Made by a program: the position numbers and the translations under genes. A stretch of 34,446 nucleotides of DNA from assembly GCA_905234655.1 (NCBI GenBank), contig CAJOJG010000035.1, positions 1 through 34,446 on the forward strand, read 5' to 3'. Shown here piece after piece: positions 1-6,929 of the stretch. Under the pieces are notes generated by a model. That model made no database searches. It saw only the letters and a program-made list of their open reading frames with translations, and had not been told where the DNA came from. Each line of letters starts with the position of its first letter. Position 1 is the stretch's first letter. Source of the stretch: an uncultured Bacteroidales bacterium (GTDB taxonomy: Bacteria; Bacteroidota; Bacteroidia; Bacteroidales; UBA3824).

Positions 1-1
1 G

Positions 2-33
2 GCAAAGGTAAGGAATTTTTTGGGGATTGCAAA
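2..33 (-). promoter_or_regulatory. Bacteroidota promoter reading out of the left window edge
   Basis: On the minus strand the window starts with TACCTTTGC (positions 10 to 2), preceded by TTTG (33 to 30) with exactly 19 bases between. This matches the Bacteroidota housekeeping promoter TTTG-N19-TAnnTTTG. It points leftwards, so it should drive a gene that lies outside the window. Confidence 0.65.
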
Positions 34-56
34 AAAAGTTTTTTGGAGGGGGAGAT

Positions 57-944
57 TTATTTTTCCTTTTTTTTATTTCGAAGCGCAATTTCTTTGACAG
101 TGCGTTCAACAACCTCTTGTAATTGGTACGTGGCTACGCCAAGAGGTTTCTGTATGTCTTTGAGCGACCATTCAACAATAGTCTTGTCTGACGATTTGCA
201 AATGACAAGTCCCACAGACGGATTGTCGCCCTCGCCGCGCAATAGTTCATCGGCGGCAGTAACATAAAAGTTTAGTTTGCCCGCAAATTCGGGAATGAAA
301 TTTACCGCTTTGAGTTCTACAATTACGTATCTGTGCTGAGGAATGTGATAAAATACAAGGTCGGGAAAGAACGCTTGTCCGTTGGGCATTTGCAGTTCCA
401 TCTGACGACCAACAAATGAAAAACCTTGTCCTAATTCCAACAGGAAACGGGTGATGTTCTGAACCAATGCATCTTCCAAGTCGTGTTCGTCGTAGCGTTC
501 TTTCATTGTCAGGAACTCAAAATTGTATGGGTCTTTCAAGAGTTCCTTTGCCAAATCGTTGTGCGGTTCGGGCAGGGTCTTGTCAAAATTGTTGACTAAC
601 GCGCCTTGACGGGAAAAAAGTTTGGCAGTCACTTGGTTTTCGAGATAACTGCGGCTCCAACCTTCTTTTGCCACAATGTTGACATAAAATAACGCTTCGT
701 CAAGTGTTTTGCATTTTGAAATGATGTGAATATGGTGAAACCACGGCACAAGTCCAAATATATCAGGCATTTCTAAAAAGCCACCAACTTTGTGGCTTTT
801 TTCATCGGTCGGTAAAAGGTCAGCAACTTGCTGACCTTTTATAAATTTTTGATAATAAAATAGATACCAACGTTTCATATATTTTACGTTGGTATATGAA
901 AATCCTGTTTCTTTTTGAGTGGGAGAAATATTTTTGCAGGTTTC
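57..944 (-). pseudogene. N-terminally truncated YhcG/DUF1016 PD-(D/E)XK nuclease
   Basis: The protein read from the ATG at 878 (273 aa) matches the YhcG family. It has the end of the DUF1016 N-terminal domain, then a PD-(D/E)XK nuclease-like domain with FFPDLVFYH and YVIVELKA, the usual D and E-x-K positions. Family members are usually about 330-380 aa. In-frame coding clearly continues upstream of that ATG: residues ending GFSYTNVKYM, the conserved part of DUF1016_N, are encoded at 879-932. A TAA stop at 945-947 then ends the frame with no start codon, and neither other frame upstream gives a convincing continuation. About 60-70 N-terminal residues seem to be missing. A short product from 878 may still be made, but the gene looks broken. 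YhcG proteins are linked to mobile elements and restriction-type defence; a role here is inference. Confidence 0.75.
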
Positions 945-1032
945 TTAACAACGAAGTTTAAGCGATAAAAATAGTCAAAAGACATTGTTGCCGAAAACCT
1001 TGCGAACAAAAAATGATATTTTCCGGCGTCAT

Positions 1033-1212
1033 CTAAAAAATTATGATTAATTTTGCGCTGGAAATAGCGTCTGACATATAGTGATGAAATTGATTCTCAA
1101 CATATTGCTTGACGATACGCATTGGACGGACGGCCTCCATAGGTGTGCGGGCGAGAATATTGACGTTCTCCTCGTCTTGGTCGCTATGTCGTCGATGCTC
1201 CGATGGTGGGAA
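1033..1212 (-). pseudogene. fragment of an unidentified protein
   Basis: Between stop codons at 1213-1215 and 1033-1035 (minus strand) the frame encodes about 59 residues, including ENVNILARTPMEAV and RPMRIVKQYVEN, with protein-like composition. There is no start codon before an internal ATG (in the PMEAV stretch), so it is probably the C-terminal scrap of a larger gene. I do not recognise the family. The overlapping plus-strand reading from the ATG at 1083 (48 codons) is less protein-like. It lies between the broken YhcG gene and an intact lipoprotein gene, in a zone full of remnants. Confidence 0.35.
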
Positions 1213-1251
1213 TCAGGGTGTAGCGAGTAAATTTTTAATTCAGTTTTTACC

Positions 1252-2574
1252 ATGAGAAAAACGACAACATTTGCCGCCGTGGTTGCATTGGCACTTGCAG
1301 CGTGCGGGGGCGGACAGACAACCAACCAAAACACCGGCGGCGGCAACGCCGATTCCGATGCAACACAACAGCCTGAAACTGTGAGCGTTGAGACTGCGGA
1401 AAGCAACGTCTATGCCGACACGGTGTTCACTGAGGACATTGCGCTGAAAGTCCTTCAACTCAAAAACCTGAAAGGCTACGACTACGAAAAGCCGCGCAAC
1501 GCCTACAAATACGCCTCGCTCTCGGCCACAAAGGGCGAATACGACGAGTATTACGCTGATATAGAATGTTTCAGACGCAAGGACGGCGCGTACCTCGCTT
1601 ACGTCGCCATCTACTCTGAGGCGGAGGGCGCGAGGACTTACACTGAAAACAAGTGTTACCTTCTGAAAGACAATCAGTTGACACCCATCACATCGAATCC
1701 GCCAATCGCCGGGCATCCGCTCGATTGGTTCAGCGACGAACTTGGCAAACTCGATTTCATGCTCAACGAAACTTTCACGAATGGCAACGAAAATGTTTGG
1801 AAAATAATTTCCGATGATACTTCTAATGGCGATTATCGTGTTGAGCGTCAGGGTATTAATACAATCTCTATCACACCGTTCTACGACGGCAGGGCTGTGT
1901 CGCCGGTTTTGTGCGACTGGAACGGCGAGGACTTCACGAGGCGCGAGCCATTCGTCAAAAACTACATCCACGACCGCAGTTTTGGCCCGATATATTGCGC
2001 CGCCAAGTTCCCCGACCTCAGCGGCATCAGCGAATACAAGACTACCGAGAAAAACGGCAAAATCCAACTGTTGAAAAAATCCGAGACCGTCGCCGAGTTT
2101 GAAATCAAAAACGGCTATGTGAAAGATTTTGAGGTGTTTTCGCCCGAATACCAGTTTTGGCAGGGGTGGGGCGTAGGCATGCCGACAGTAGAAATGTACA
2201 AGCGTTTTGAGAAGATTGAGAAGGACGCTGACGGCAACCTCTACGTGCCGTGGTTTGAGGAAGTTCGGTTTTATTTCAACAACGCCGACTTGCAAAATTC
2301 CGACCTGCAAAATCCAGTCTTCAAGCCCAATTCGCGCATCACCAAAGTCCGCGTAATCGGCAAGGAACCCAAGAAGGCGGCGTTTGCGCTGATGCCCAAG
2401 AAAATCACCGTCGAAAACAAGGATTTCGAGACCAACCAGCCCGTCAAGACCGTCTATACCCTCACATACGACGCTCAAAACCGCATTTCGGCGGTCAAAT
2501 TTGCGCGCATCTTCTGCCGCGACGCCAAAAACAACGACCGCCGTTTCGACCGGACGATTGAGATTGAGTATTGA
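1252..2574 (+). CDS. putative lipoprotein of unknown function
   Basis: A 440-aa protein that begins with a lipoprotein signal peptide: MRKTT, a hydrophobic stretch, then the lipobox LAAC with Cys at about residue 18. A low-complexity Gly/Asn/Thr linker (GGGQTTNQNTGGG) follows. The rest is soluble, mixed alpha/beta-looking sequence rich in aromatic and charged residues, presumably anchored to a membrane and facing the periplasm or the surface. The C-terminal part (TLTYDAQNRISAVKF) resembles the YD-type strand patterns of Bacteroidota surface lipoproteins. I do not recognise a family. A second, decayed copy of its 3' part lies at 6932-7141. No clear promoter is visible; TAAATTTT about 25 bases before the ATG is a weak candidate. 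Confidence 0.7.
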   Translation: MRKTTTFAAVVALALAACGGGQTTNQNTGGGNADSDATQQPETVSVETAESNVYADTVFTEDIALKVLQLKNLKGYDYEKPRNAYKYASLSATKGEYDEYYADIECFRRKDGAYLAYVAIYSEAEGARTYTENKCYLLKDNQLTPITSNPPIAGHPLDWFSDELGKLDFMLNETFTNGNENVWKIISDDTSNGDYRVERQGINTISITPFYDGRAVSPVLCDWNGEDFTRREPFVKNYIHDRSFGPIYCAAKFPDLSGISEYKTTEKNGKIQLLKKSETVAEFEIKNGYVKDFEVFSPEYQFWQGWGVGMPTVEMYKRFEKIEKDADGNLYVPWFEEVRFYFNNADLQNSDLQNPVFKPNSRITKVRVIGKEPKKAAFALMPKKITVENKDFETNQPVKTVYTLTYDAQNRISAVKFARIFCRDAKNNDRRFDRTIEIEY

Positions 2575-2631
2575 TTTTCATTGGATTTCGCCAAATAATA
2601 TTGCGAAATTCAGCAAAGTTCGCGTGATGTG

Positions 2632-2678
2632 TTGATAAAACTGCATTTTTCGTGGAAAAAGATTTTGATAAAACTGCA
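2632..2678 (+). repeat. 14-bp direct repeats overlapping the PIN-module promoter
   Basis: TTGATAAAACTGCA occurs twice, at 2632-2645 and 2665-2678, 33 bases apart. The second copy overlaps the -33 element and the spacer of the promoter at 2664-2695. Direct repeats in this position are typical of operators for autoregulated toxin-antitoxin modules; that role is inference. Confidence 0.55.
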
Positions 2679-2695
2679 ATAATGATTACATTTGC
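2664..2695 (+). promoter_or_regulatory. promoter for the small ORF / PIN gene pair
   Basis: TTTG at 2664-2667, 19 bases, then TACATTTGC at 2687-2695: an exact Bacteroidota promoter. Transcription should start near 2702, about 23 bases before the ATG at 2725. Confidence 0.75.
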
Positions 2696-2724
2696 GCTAT
2701 GTCTTACGATTAAAAAAGTTAGAG

Positions 2725-2859
2725 ATGACAGCAATACAATTGAAACAAGAGTTTTTTCAGGAATTTCCTGAACTCTATGCTATGTTCGACAGGATGAAGT
2801 TGACAGACGAGGACATTAACGACCCCGATGAAAGGGTGCAATACATATTGTCGAAATGA
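2725..2859 (+). CDS. small acidic protein, possible antitoxin
   Basis: A 44-aa ORF starting MTAIQLKQEFF and ending RVQYILSK, placed just after a perfect promoter. Its stop overlaps the next start in an ATGA (2856-2859), so translation of the PIN-domain gene should be coupled to it. The acidic, helical sequence and the position before a PIN protein suggest an antitoxin or the remains of one. It is shorter than most antitoxins of PIN modules and I do not recognise its family, so the role rests on context. Confidence 0.55.
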   Translation: MTAIQLKQEFFQEFPELYAMFDRMKLTDEDINDPDERVQYILSK

Positions 2860-3197
2860 AAAAAGTGTTTCTTGATACAAATATTCCTTTAGACACTCTT
2901 GAAGAACGAAGATTTTCAGATTCTTCCAAGGCGGTAGTCAGCAATGGCAATGAAGGCAAGTATACAGACTTGAACAGTTTGCGCGGGATTTTGAACGTTG
3001 TGCCGATAGCCGTTGCTCAACTTGACGCGGCGTTGAATAATAAAGTCAGGGATTTTGAGGACAACATACAATTCCAATGCGCCAAGGCTGCGGGATGCGA
3101 TGTCATTGTTACCAACAATGTAAAAGATTTCGTCGGGCTTAACGGTGTCGATGTCATGACTTCCGAGGACTTTTTGCTCGATTTTTTCAGAATATAA
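2856..3197 (+). CDS. PIN-domain protein (VapC-like) with an apparent internal deletion
   Basis: A 113-aa protein. It starts with the PIN motif VFLDTN (first metal-binding Asp, residue 7) and keeps the C-terminal core DFEDNIQFQCAKAAGCD and VIVTNNVKDF with the later acidic residues. PIN ribonucleases of this Bacteroidota type are normally about 135-140 aa. Here the segment after GNEGKYT runs straight into LNSLRGILNVVPI, so about 25 residues of the central helices, where a conserved acidic residue often sits, seem to be missing in frame. The nuclease may therefore be inactive. It is coupled by ATGA overlap to the small ORF before it. Its 3' end abuts the tail of an AbiEii-type remnant on the other strand. 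Confidence 0.7.
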   Translation: MKKVFLDTNIPLDTLEERRFSDSSKAVVSNGNEGKYTDLNSLRGILNVVPIAVAQLDAALNNKVRDFEDNIQFQCAKAAGCDVIVTNNVKDFVGLNGVDVMTSEDFLLDFFRI

Positions 3198-3574
3198 CTC
3201 GCCAAATATTTTTGAGGCGCAGTTGGAAATCTCGCTTATTGAAAAATAATTGCTCAAAAGGAAATACAAATCGATATAATCTTTCCACTTTGAACGACGT
3301 CCAAGCTCGTATGCCTTCATTGCCGCAAGTTCAAGCAACGACGGCAGCCGAAATACGTTTTCAAACTTGTTTGTGGAATTGACGCCAAACGGATATTGGA
3401 AAAAGGTAACTTTTGTTTGCCGCCAAGTGTGGCAATCAACTCGCGGCAGTCGCTGAGCGAGCCTTCGTTGAAGATTGTCTCTATCAACAACGAATCGCTG
3501 ATGTTTTGTTTTTGGTTTTCAGGCGTGTACCAAAACAAGTTTTTGTTCTTGTCTATAATCTCGCTTCGTGTCAT
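3198..3574 (-). pseudogene. collapsed DUF6922-like / AbiEii-type nucleotidyltransferase remnant
   Basis: Reading leftwards from the ATG at 3574, the first ~50 residues (MTRSEIIDKNKNLFWYTPE...) resemble the N-terminus of DUF6922-type proteins, which often sit next to AbiEii-family nucleotidyltransferases in Bacteroidota. From about 3412 the homology jumps to another frame with VTFFQYPFGVNS, then LPSLLELAAMKAYELG and SKWKDYIDLYFLL, the C-terminal signature of AbiEii/DUF1814 proteins. The central part, including the catalytic nucleotidyltransferase domain, is gone. The 3' end ends at about 3198, where the sequence becomes the antisense of the PIN gene. A good promoter precedes it (3601-3632). 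This is a deleted, frameshifted abortive-infection-type toxin locus. Domain names are from memory of family patterns. Confidence 0.6.
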
Positions 3575-3600
3575 ATACTGCAAATTAACTGTCTTTTATT

Positions 3601-3632
3601 GCAAAGATAATTATTGTTTTTGGTTTGTGCAA
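3601..3632 (-). promoter_or_regulatory. promoter for the DUF6922/AbiEii remnant
   Basis: On the minus strand TATCTTTGC (3609-3601) is preceded by TTG at 3632-3630 with 20 bases between. The ATG at 3574 would lie about 20 bases after the transcription start. Confidence 0.55.
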
Positions 3633-3633
3633 C

Positions 3634-3795
3634 TCATTCCGTTACCTCAATCCAAAAATCGTATTCTTTGCCCTGACTGTTGGTGAAAGTGTCGAAGTCG
3701 CCGATTTTGCCGGCGTGTTTTTCAGTGCCGCCTTCCTGCGCCGATACAGCGACGGCGGCAAGTAGGAATATTATGGCTAAAAATGTCTTTTTCAT
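3634..3795 (-). CDS. small secreted protein
   Basis: A 53-aa ORF with a clear signal peptide: MKKTFLAIIFLLAAVAVSA, predicted to be cleaved before QEGGTEK. The mature part is only about 34 residues and ends QGKEYDFWIEVTE. A textbook promoter lies upstream (3820-3850), so expression is likely. The mature part is short for a secreted protein and may be the start of a longer gene cut off at its 3' end; homologues would be needed to decide. Function unknown. Confidence 0.6.
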   Translation of the reverse strand: MKKTFLAIIFLLAAVAVSAQEGGTEKHAGKIGDFDTFTNSQGKEYDFWIEVTE

Positions 3796-3819
3796 AGTCT
3801 TTGAGTTTAATTAACGCCG

Positions 3820-3850
3820 TAAAGTTAGGAAAAGATATTTGAACGGCAAA
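3820..3850 (-). promoter_or_regulatory. promoter for the small secreted protein
   Basis: On the minus strand TTTG (3850-3847) is followed by 19 bases and TAACTTTA (3827-3820). It matches the Bacteroidota consensus except for the last base of the -7 box, and lies about 25 bases from the ATG at 3795. Confidence 0.6.
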
Positions 3851-3893
3851 AAAAATTCAAAGGCGAACCGATTTAGTTTCTTTCGTCAATTTA

Positions 3894-4289
3894 TTAAACA
3901 AATCCACCGTGGCGGTTTCGTCTGCAAAGTTGATGTAGATAACCTCTGATTTGGACAACCAACACCCCTGCCACGATAACAGCGGTTCTTGAAAAGCCGC
4001 CGTATGCCCCTAATTTTGAATACATCACGATATAAATCATAGAGACCGCAAGGAAATAAATCAATGGGATTCCGCACCAAACACCTGACAATCCCGACAG
4101 CGAAATCACCAATGCAAGCGCAAGACACCCGATTCCCGAAATTAACAACATATTGAACGACAAGCGTTTTGCCTTAGGCTTGTTTTCTTCGGGGATATTG
4201 TTGTATCCGTTCAGCATTTGAGGGAACGCATTTATCAAAAAGGCCAAGATAATACATATTCCCGCAATAATGTAGTTTACGAGTTCCAT
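3894..4289 (-). CDS. DUF3784-like four-helix membrane protein
   Basis: A 131-aa integral membrane protein. Start chosen at ATG 4289 (MELVNYIIAG), because the only longer frame would use a TTG that lies inside the -7 promoter box at 4341-4348. Hydrophobic segments lie at about residues 4-25, 47-66, 70-92 and 100-112. The loop after the first one (NGYNNIPEENKPKAK) resembles DUF3784 proteins. The last ~20 residues (IRGYLHQLCRRNRHGG) are unusually basic. In the neighbouring frame the DNA stays open to a TGA at 3857-3859 and reads SEVIYINFADETATVDL onwards, which is more protein-like. A one-base frameshift near 3950 may therefore have replaced the natural C-terminus. Function unknown. Confidence 0.6.
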   Translation of the reverse strand: MELVNYIIAGICIILAFLINAFPQMLNGYNNIPEENKPKAKRLSFNMLLISGIGCLALALVISLSGLSGVWCGIPLIYFLAVSMIYIVMYSKLGAYGGFSRTAVIVAGVLVVQIRGYLHQLCRRNRHGGFV

Positions 4290-4340
4290 ATTAAAACAAT
4301 TGTTATTTATTCGCCCGCCACGATGGCAGCGATGCACGGT

Positions 4341-4348
4341 CAAAGGTA
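4341..4348 (-). promoter_or_regulatory. -7 promoter element for the DUF3784-like gene
   Basis: TACCTTTG on the minus strand matches TAnnTTTG. No good TTTG is seen 19-20 bases upstream. It implies a leader of about 45 bases and supports ATG 4289 as the start. Confidence 0.45.
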
Positions 4349-4394
4349 CGGAATTTTTTTGAAAGCGGGAAGATATTTTTGAAAAAAATTTATG

Positions 4395-5318
4395 TTACAA
4401 ATTCCCCATTACCGCCCCAATCAGCGACGAATCCAATATTTCAAAAGCGAAACATTTTTTGCCCAAGTCTTTGAGCGATGCGCCGATGTGGAAGAGGGTG
4501 GCGTTGTCGATTATCAGGAAGCGGTCGTGCATTGTGGTTGTGGGGCGGACGGTAAGGGTGGGGTATTGGGCGTTGAAAGTTTGGATGTCTTGGGTGGTGA
4601 GACGGGTGGGATGCTGCGTGTAGATTGTAACGTTTACATTAAGTTGTTTCTTTGCGAGACGTTCCAATACGCTCAAATCCACGTAGTTGTCTATAAGGAT
4701 GATTTCTTCTGTGGCGGATTGGATGAAGGTCTCGAATTTGGCGTATGCGTCGAAGATTTGTCCTTGGAAGAAGATGCCTTGGGTGTCGTCGATGGCGTAT
4801 TTGTCCATGCGGTCAAAGAGTTCGTCGATGCGGCGGTTTGTCTCGTTGAGTTGAACGTCGGTTTCAATCTGATGCTGGCGCATGGATTTCAGTTCGGCGA
4901 AAACTTGGGCGTTGTTTTGCAAAAAGTGGCGCATTGCGACGAAGGCCTTCATTATAAGAATGCTCGCTTTTACCGCAGTTTCACTTTTTAGAACCGCAGA
5001 GAGCATAGCAACCCCTTGTTCTGTAAAAACATACGAGCGGTATTTTGTATGCTTGCCCCTCAAACTATAATCGGTTGGATGTACAAACGGATTCTTTAAG
5101 GTCGCAATTTGCGACCTTAAAGAATCTTGCTCATCATCTGTCAGTTGAAAATAGAACTCTTCTGGGAACCGTTCTTTGTTTCGTCTGACTTGTTCGTTCA
5201 AACGTTTTGTTTCCACCCCGTATAGTTCCGCCAAGTCGCGGTCGAGCATCACTTGCTGCCCGCGGATTACGAGGATTTTGTTTTCGATGTTGATGGGTTG
5301 CAGTACATTGTCTTGCAT
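4395..5318 (-). CDS. ORF6N-domain DNA-binding protein with C-terminal PLD-like domain
   Basis: A 307-aa protein. Start taken at ATG 5318 (MQDNVLQPIN), just downstream of a perfect promoter; upstream in-frame codons lie in promoter DNA. The N-terminal domain (about residues 10-120) has ORF6N features: KILVIRGQQVMLDRDLAELY, VRRNKERFPEEFYFQLT and YVFTEQGVAMLSAVL. It is related to phage antirepressor and KilA-N-type DNA binders. A helical middle segment follows (about 130-195). The C-terminal domain (about 205-305) resembles a phospholipase-D-like fold with IILIDNYVD and the single HKD-like motif MHDRFLIIDN, then HIGASLKDLG. Such fusions are common on Bacteroidota mobile DNA; the target is unknown. 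A decayed paralogue of the C-terminal half lies at 28885-29180. Confidence 0.8.
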   Translation of the reverse strand: MQDNVLQPINIENKILVIRGQQVMLDRDLAELYGVETKRLNEQVRRNKERFPEEFYFQLTDDEQDSLRSQIATLKNPFVHPTDYSLRGKHTKYRSYVFTEQGVAMLSAVLKSETAVKASILIMKAFVAMRHFLQNNAQVFAELKSMRQHQIETDVQLNETNRRIDELFDRMDKYAIDDTQGIFFQGQIFDAYAKFETFIQSATEEIILIDNYVDLSVLERLAKKQLNVNVTIYTQHPTRLTTQDIQTFNAQYPTLTVRPTTTMHDRFLIIDNATLFHIGASLKDLGKKCFAFEILDSSLIGAVMGNL

Positions 5319-5350
5319 GATGTTTCTTCGCTGTGTTTTTGTTGAGTTGT

Positions 5351-5382
5351 GCAAATGTAGTTTCTTTTTACGGAATTGCAAA
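5351..5382 (-). promoter_or_regulatory. promoter for the ORF6N gene
   Basis: On the minus strand TTTG (5382-5379), 19 bases, then TACATTTGC (5359-5351): a perfect Bacteroidota promoter ending about 32 bases before ATG 5318. Confidence 0.75.
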
Positions 5383-5391
5383 AATAATAAT

Positions 5392-5991
5392 CTATTTGTG
5401 TATATACCGTCCTTCTTCGTCAATCTTTTTAATCACCTTGCAGGGGTTGCCGACGGCGAGGGTGTTGTCGGGGATGTCTTTGACGACGATGCTGCCGCCG
5501 CCGATTACGCAGTTGCCGCCGATTTTTACGCCCGGCATCACGTGTACGCCCGCGCCTATCCAAACATTGTCGCCGACGGTAATCGGACGGGCGTATTCAA
5601 TACCGGCGTTGCGGCGTTGATAGTCAATGGGATGTCCGGCGGTGTAGAAGCCGCAGTTGGGCGCGACAAAGACGTTGTTGCCGAACTTGACTTTTGCGCC
5701 GTCGAGGATTACGGTGTTGTGGTTGGCAAAAAAATTGTCGCCGATTTCGATGTTGTAGCCGTAATCGCACCAAAAAGGCGCAATGATGCACGGATTGTTC
5801 CCCATTTTGCCCAAAAGACGGCGCAATATTTCCAACTGCGCCGCCGTGTCGGACGGTCGTAATTGGTTAAAATCAAAGCACAAATCTTTTGCCGCCTTAC
5901 GCTCGTCGATGAGGCTTGGGTCGTTGTTGGCGTCGTAAAGAAGCCCTGAAAGCATTTTTTCTTTTTCGGTCATTTTTTGAGGGATGGGCAT
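5392..5991 (-). CDS. maltose/galactoside-type sugar O-acetyltransferase
   Basis: A 199-aa left-handed beta-helix (hexapeptide repeat) acetyltransferase of the Maa/LacA/NodL type. It would move an acetyl group from acetyl-CoA to a sugar hydroxyl in the cytoplasm. Residues 7-60 form the helical N-terminal Maa domain (TEKEKMLSGLLYDANDP-like). Hexapeptide repeats run from about residue 75 to 185: GYNIEIGDNFFANHN, VKFGNNVFVAPNC, ITVGDNVWIGAGVHV and NCVIGGGSIVVKDIP. The motif FYTAGHPID carries the likely catalytic His. The C-terminus AVGNPCKVIKKI is typical. Start at ATG 5991 is set by the promoter at 6014-6045. Length is normal for the family. The acceptor sugar cannot be told from sequence. Confidence 0.88.
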   Translation of the reverse strand: MPIPQKMTEKEKMLSGLLYDANNDPSLIDERKAAKDLCFDFNQLRPSDTAAQLEILRRLLGKMGNNPCIIAPFWCDYGYNIEIGDNFFANHNTVILDGAKVKFGNNVFVAPNCGFYTAGHPIDYQRRNAGIEYARPITVGDNVWIGAGVHVMPGVKIGGNCVIGGGSIVVKDIPDNTLAVGNPCKVIKKIDEEGRYIHK

Positions 5992-6013
5992 TGTTGTTTT
6001 TTGTTTTATTTTT

Positions 6014-6045
6014 GCAAAACTAAACAAAAAACTATACAAAAACAA
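6014..6045 (-). promoter_or_regulatory. promoter for the acetyltransferase gene
   Basis: On the minus strand TTG (6045-6043), 20 bases, then TAGTTTTGC (6022-6014), about 22 bases before ATG 5991. Confidence 0.6.
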
Positions 6046-6097
6046 GGCTGTCCAAAAGTTTTTTCGGATAGTGGTGGCTTCCAAATTTATGAAAACT

Positions 6098-6129
6098 TTT
6101 GCCAATTCGGAAAAAAACAATATTTTTGC
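6098..6129 (+). promoter_or_regulatory. promoter for the FkbM methyltransferase gene
   Basis: TTTG at 6098-6101, exactly 19 bases, then TATTTTTGC at 6121-6129. ATG 6151 follows after 21 bases. It sits about 50 bp from the oppositely facing acetyltransferase promoter. Confidence 0.7.
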
Positions 6130-6150
6130 GGTAGAAAAAATGTTTTGAAA

Positions 6151-6870
6151 ATGAACAATCTCATATATAGGCTGAAAAACTTTTATATGTCGCTGAAGAA
6201 CAGGCACACGTCGCGCCTTGTCAGCGGCATGTACCATAAATCACGTGTGGTAAGGTGTGGAAGTGACACTGGCGGATTCTTCGTACTTCCGCCAGAGGAC
6301 AAGAACGGTCTTGTCGTGATGTCTTTTGGCATCGGCGAGGATTTGTCGTTCTCGGAGGATGTGGCTAAATTGCTGAATCCCACGATTTACGCATTCGACC
6401 CGACGCCGAGGTCTGTGAAGTTTGTTAAAGGCCACCCGCTCTATAATTCGCCGAAATTCAAGTTTTTTGAGTTTGGAATTTCCGACAGCGATGAGGCTGT
6501 GGAGTTCCACCTGCCAAAGAATCCCGACTATGTTTCGGGCAGCATGGAAAAGCATGAAGGCTTGCAGTCCGAGTCTATCCAAGTGCAGATGAACCGTTTT
6601 GCGACGATTTGCGGCAGGCTTGACATCGCGCAGGTGGACATCCTTAAACTTGACATCGAGGGCAGCGAGTTCAAGGTCATTCCCGATGTGTTAAAGTCGG
6701 GAATCCCGGTCGCTCAGATTTGTGTGGAGACCCACGAGCGTTTTTTTGACGACGGAAGCCAGAAATTGGAATCACTGGTCACAGCCCTTGCCGATGGCGG
6801 GTACAAGTGCGTGGCTGTGGATTATATCGAGAACGTCTTTACGTTTGTGAAGGCATCGACGTTGTTTTAG
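6151..6870 (+). CDS. FkbM-family SAM-dependent methyltransferase
   Basis: A 239-aa protein. The SAM-binding Rossmann core is visible as GLVVMSFGIGEDLSF followed by IYAFDPTPRSVKFV (acidic residue after the second strand). It continues with VDILKLDIEGSEFKVI, the hallmark of FkbM-type methyltransferases, and ICVETHERFFDDG. Family members O-methylate sugars or small molecules, often in polysaccharide or glycolipid synthesis. The acceptor is unknown. The neighbouring, divergently transcribed sugar acetyltransferase fits a shared role in glycan decoration, but that is inference. The start at ATG 6151 (MNNLIYRLKN) agrees with the promoter; earlier codons lie in promoter DNA. Confidence 0.85.
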   Translation: MNNLIYRLKNFYMSLKNRHTSRLVSGMYHKSRVVRCGSDTGGFFVLPPEDKNGLVVMSFGIGEDLSFSEDVAKLLNPTIYAFDPTPRSVKFVKGHPLYNSPKFKFFEFGISDSDEAVEFHLPKNPDYVSGSMEKHEGLQSESIQVQMNRFATICGRLDIAQVDILKLDIEGSEFKVIPDVLKSGIPVAQICVETHERFFDDGSQKLESLVTALADGGYKCVAVDYIENVFTFVKASTLF

Positions 6871-6929
6871 TTTAATGGCAAAAAAGTTGTGATCATTTCC
6901 CAAAAATCCACTATCTTTACCGCTTGAAA

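Noticed and set aside
1240..2478. Long open frame on the minus strand (412 codons)
   Set aside because: It is the antisense of the lipoprotein gene at 1252-2574, has no recognisable domains, and the plus-strand frame has a signal peptide, a lipobox and a homologous copy elsewhere.
2916..3338. Intact 140-aa minus-strand gene
   Set aside because: Only its first ~45 residues are AbiEii-like; the rest is the antisense of the PIN gene.
4290..4343. Longer start for the DUF3784-like gene
   Set aside because: It would begin at a TTG inside the -7 promoter box, and the added residues are not membrane-like.
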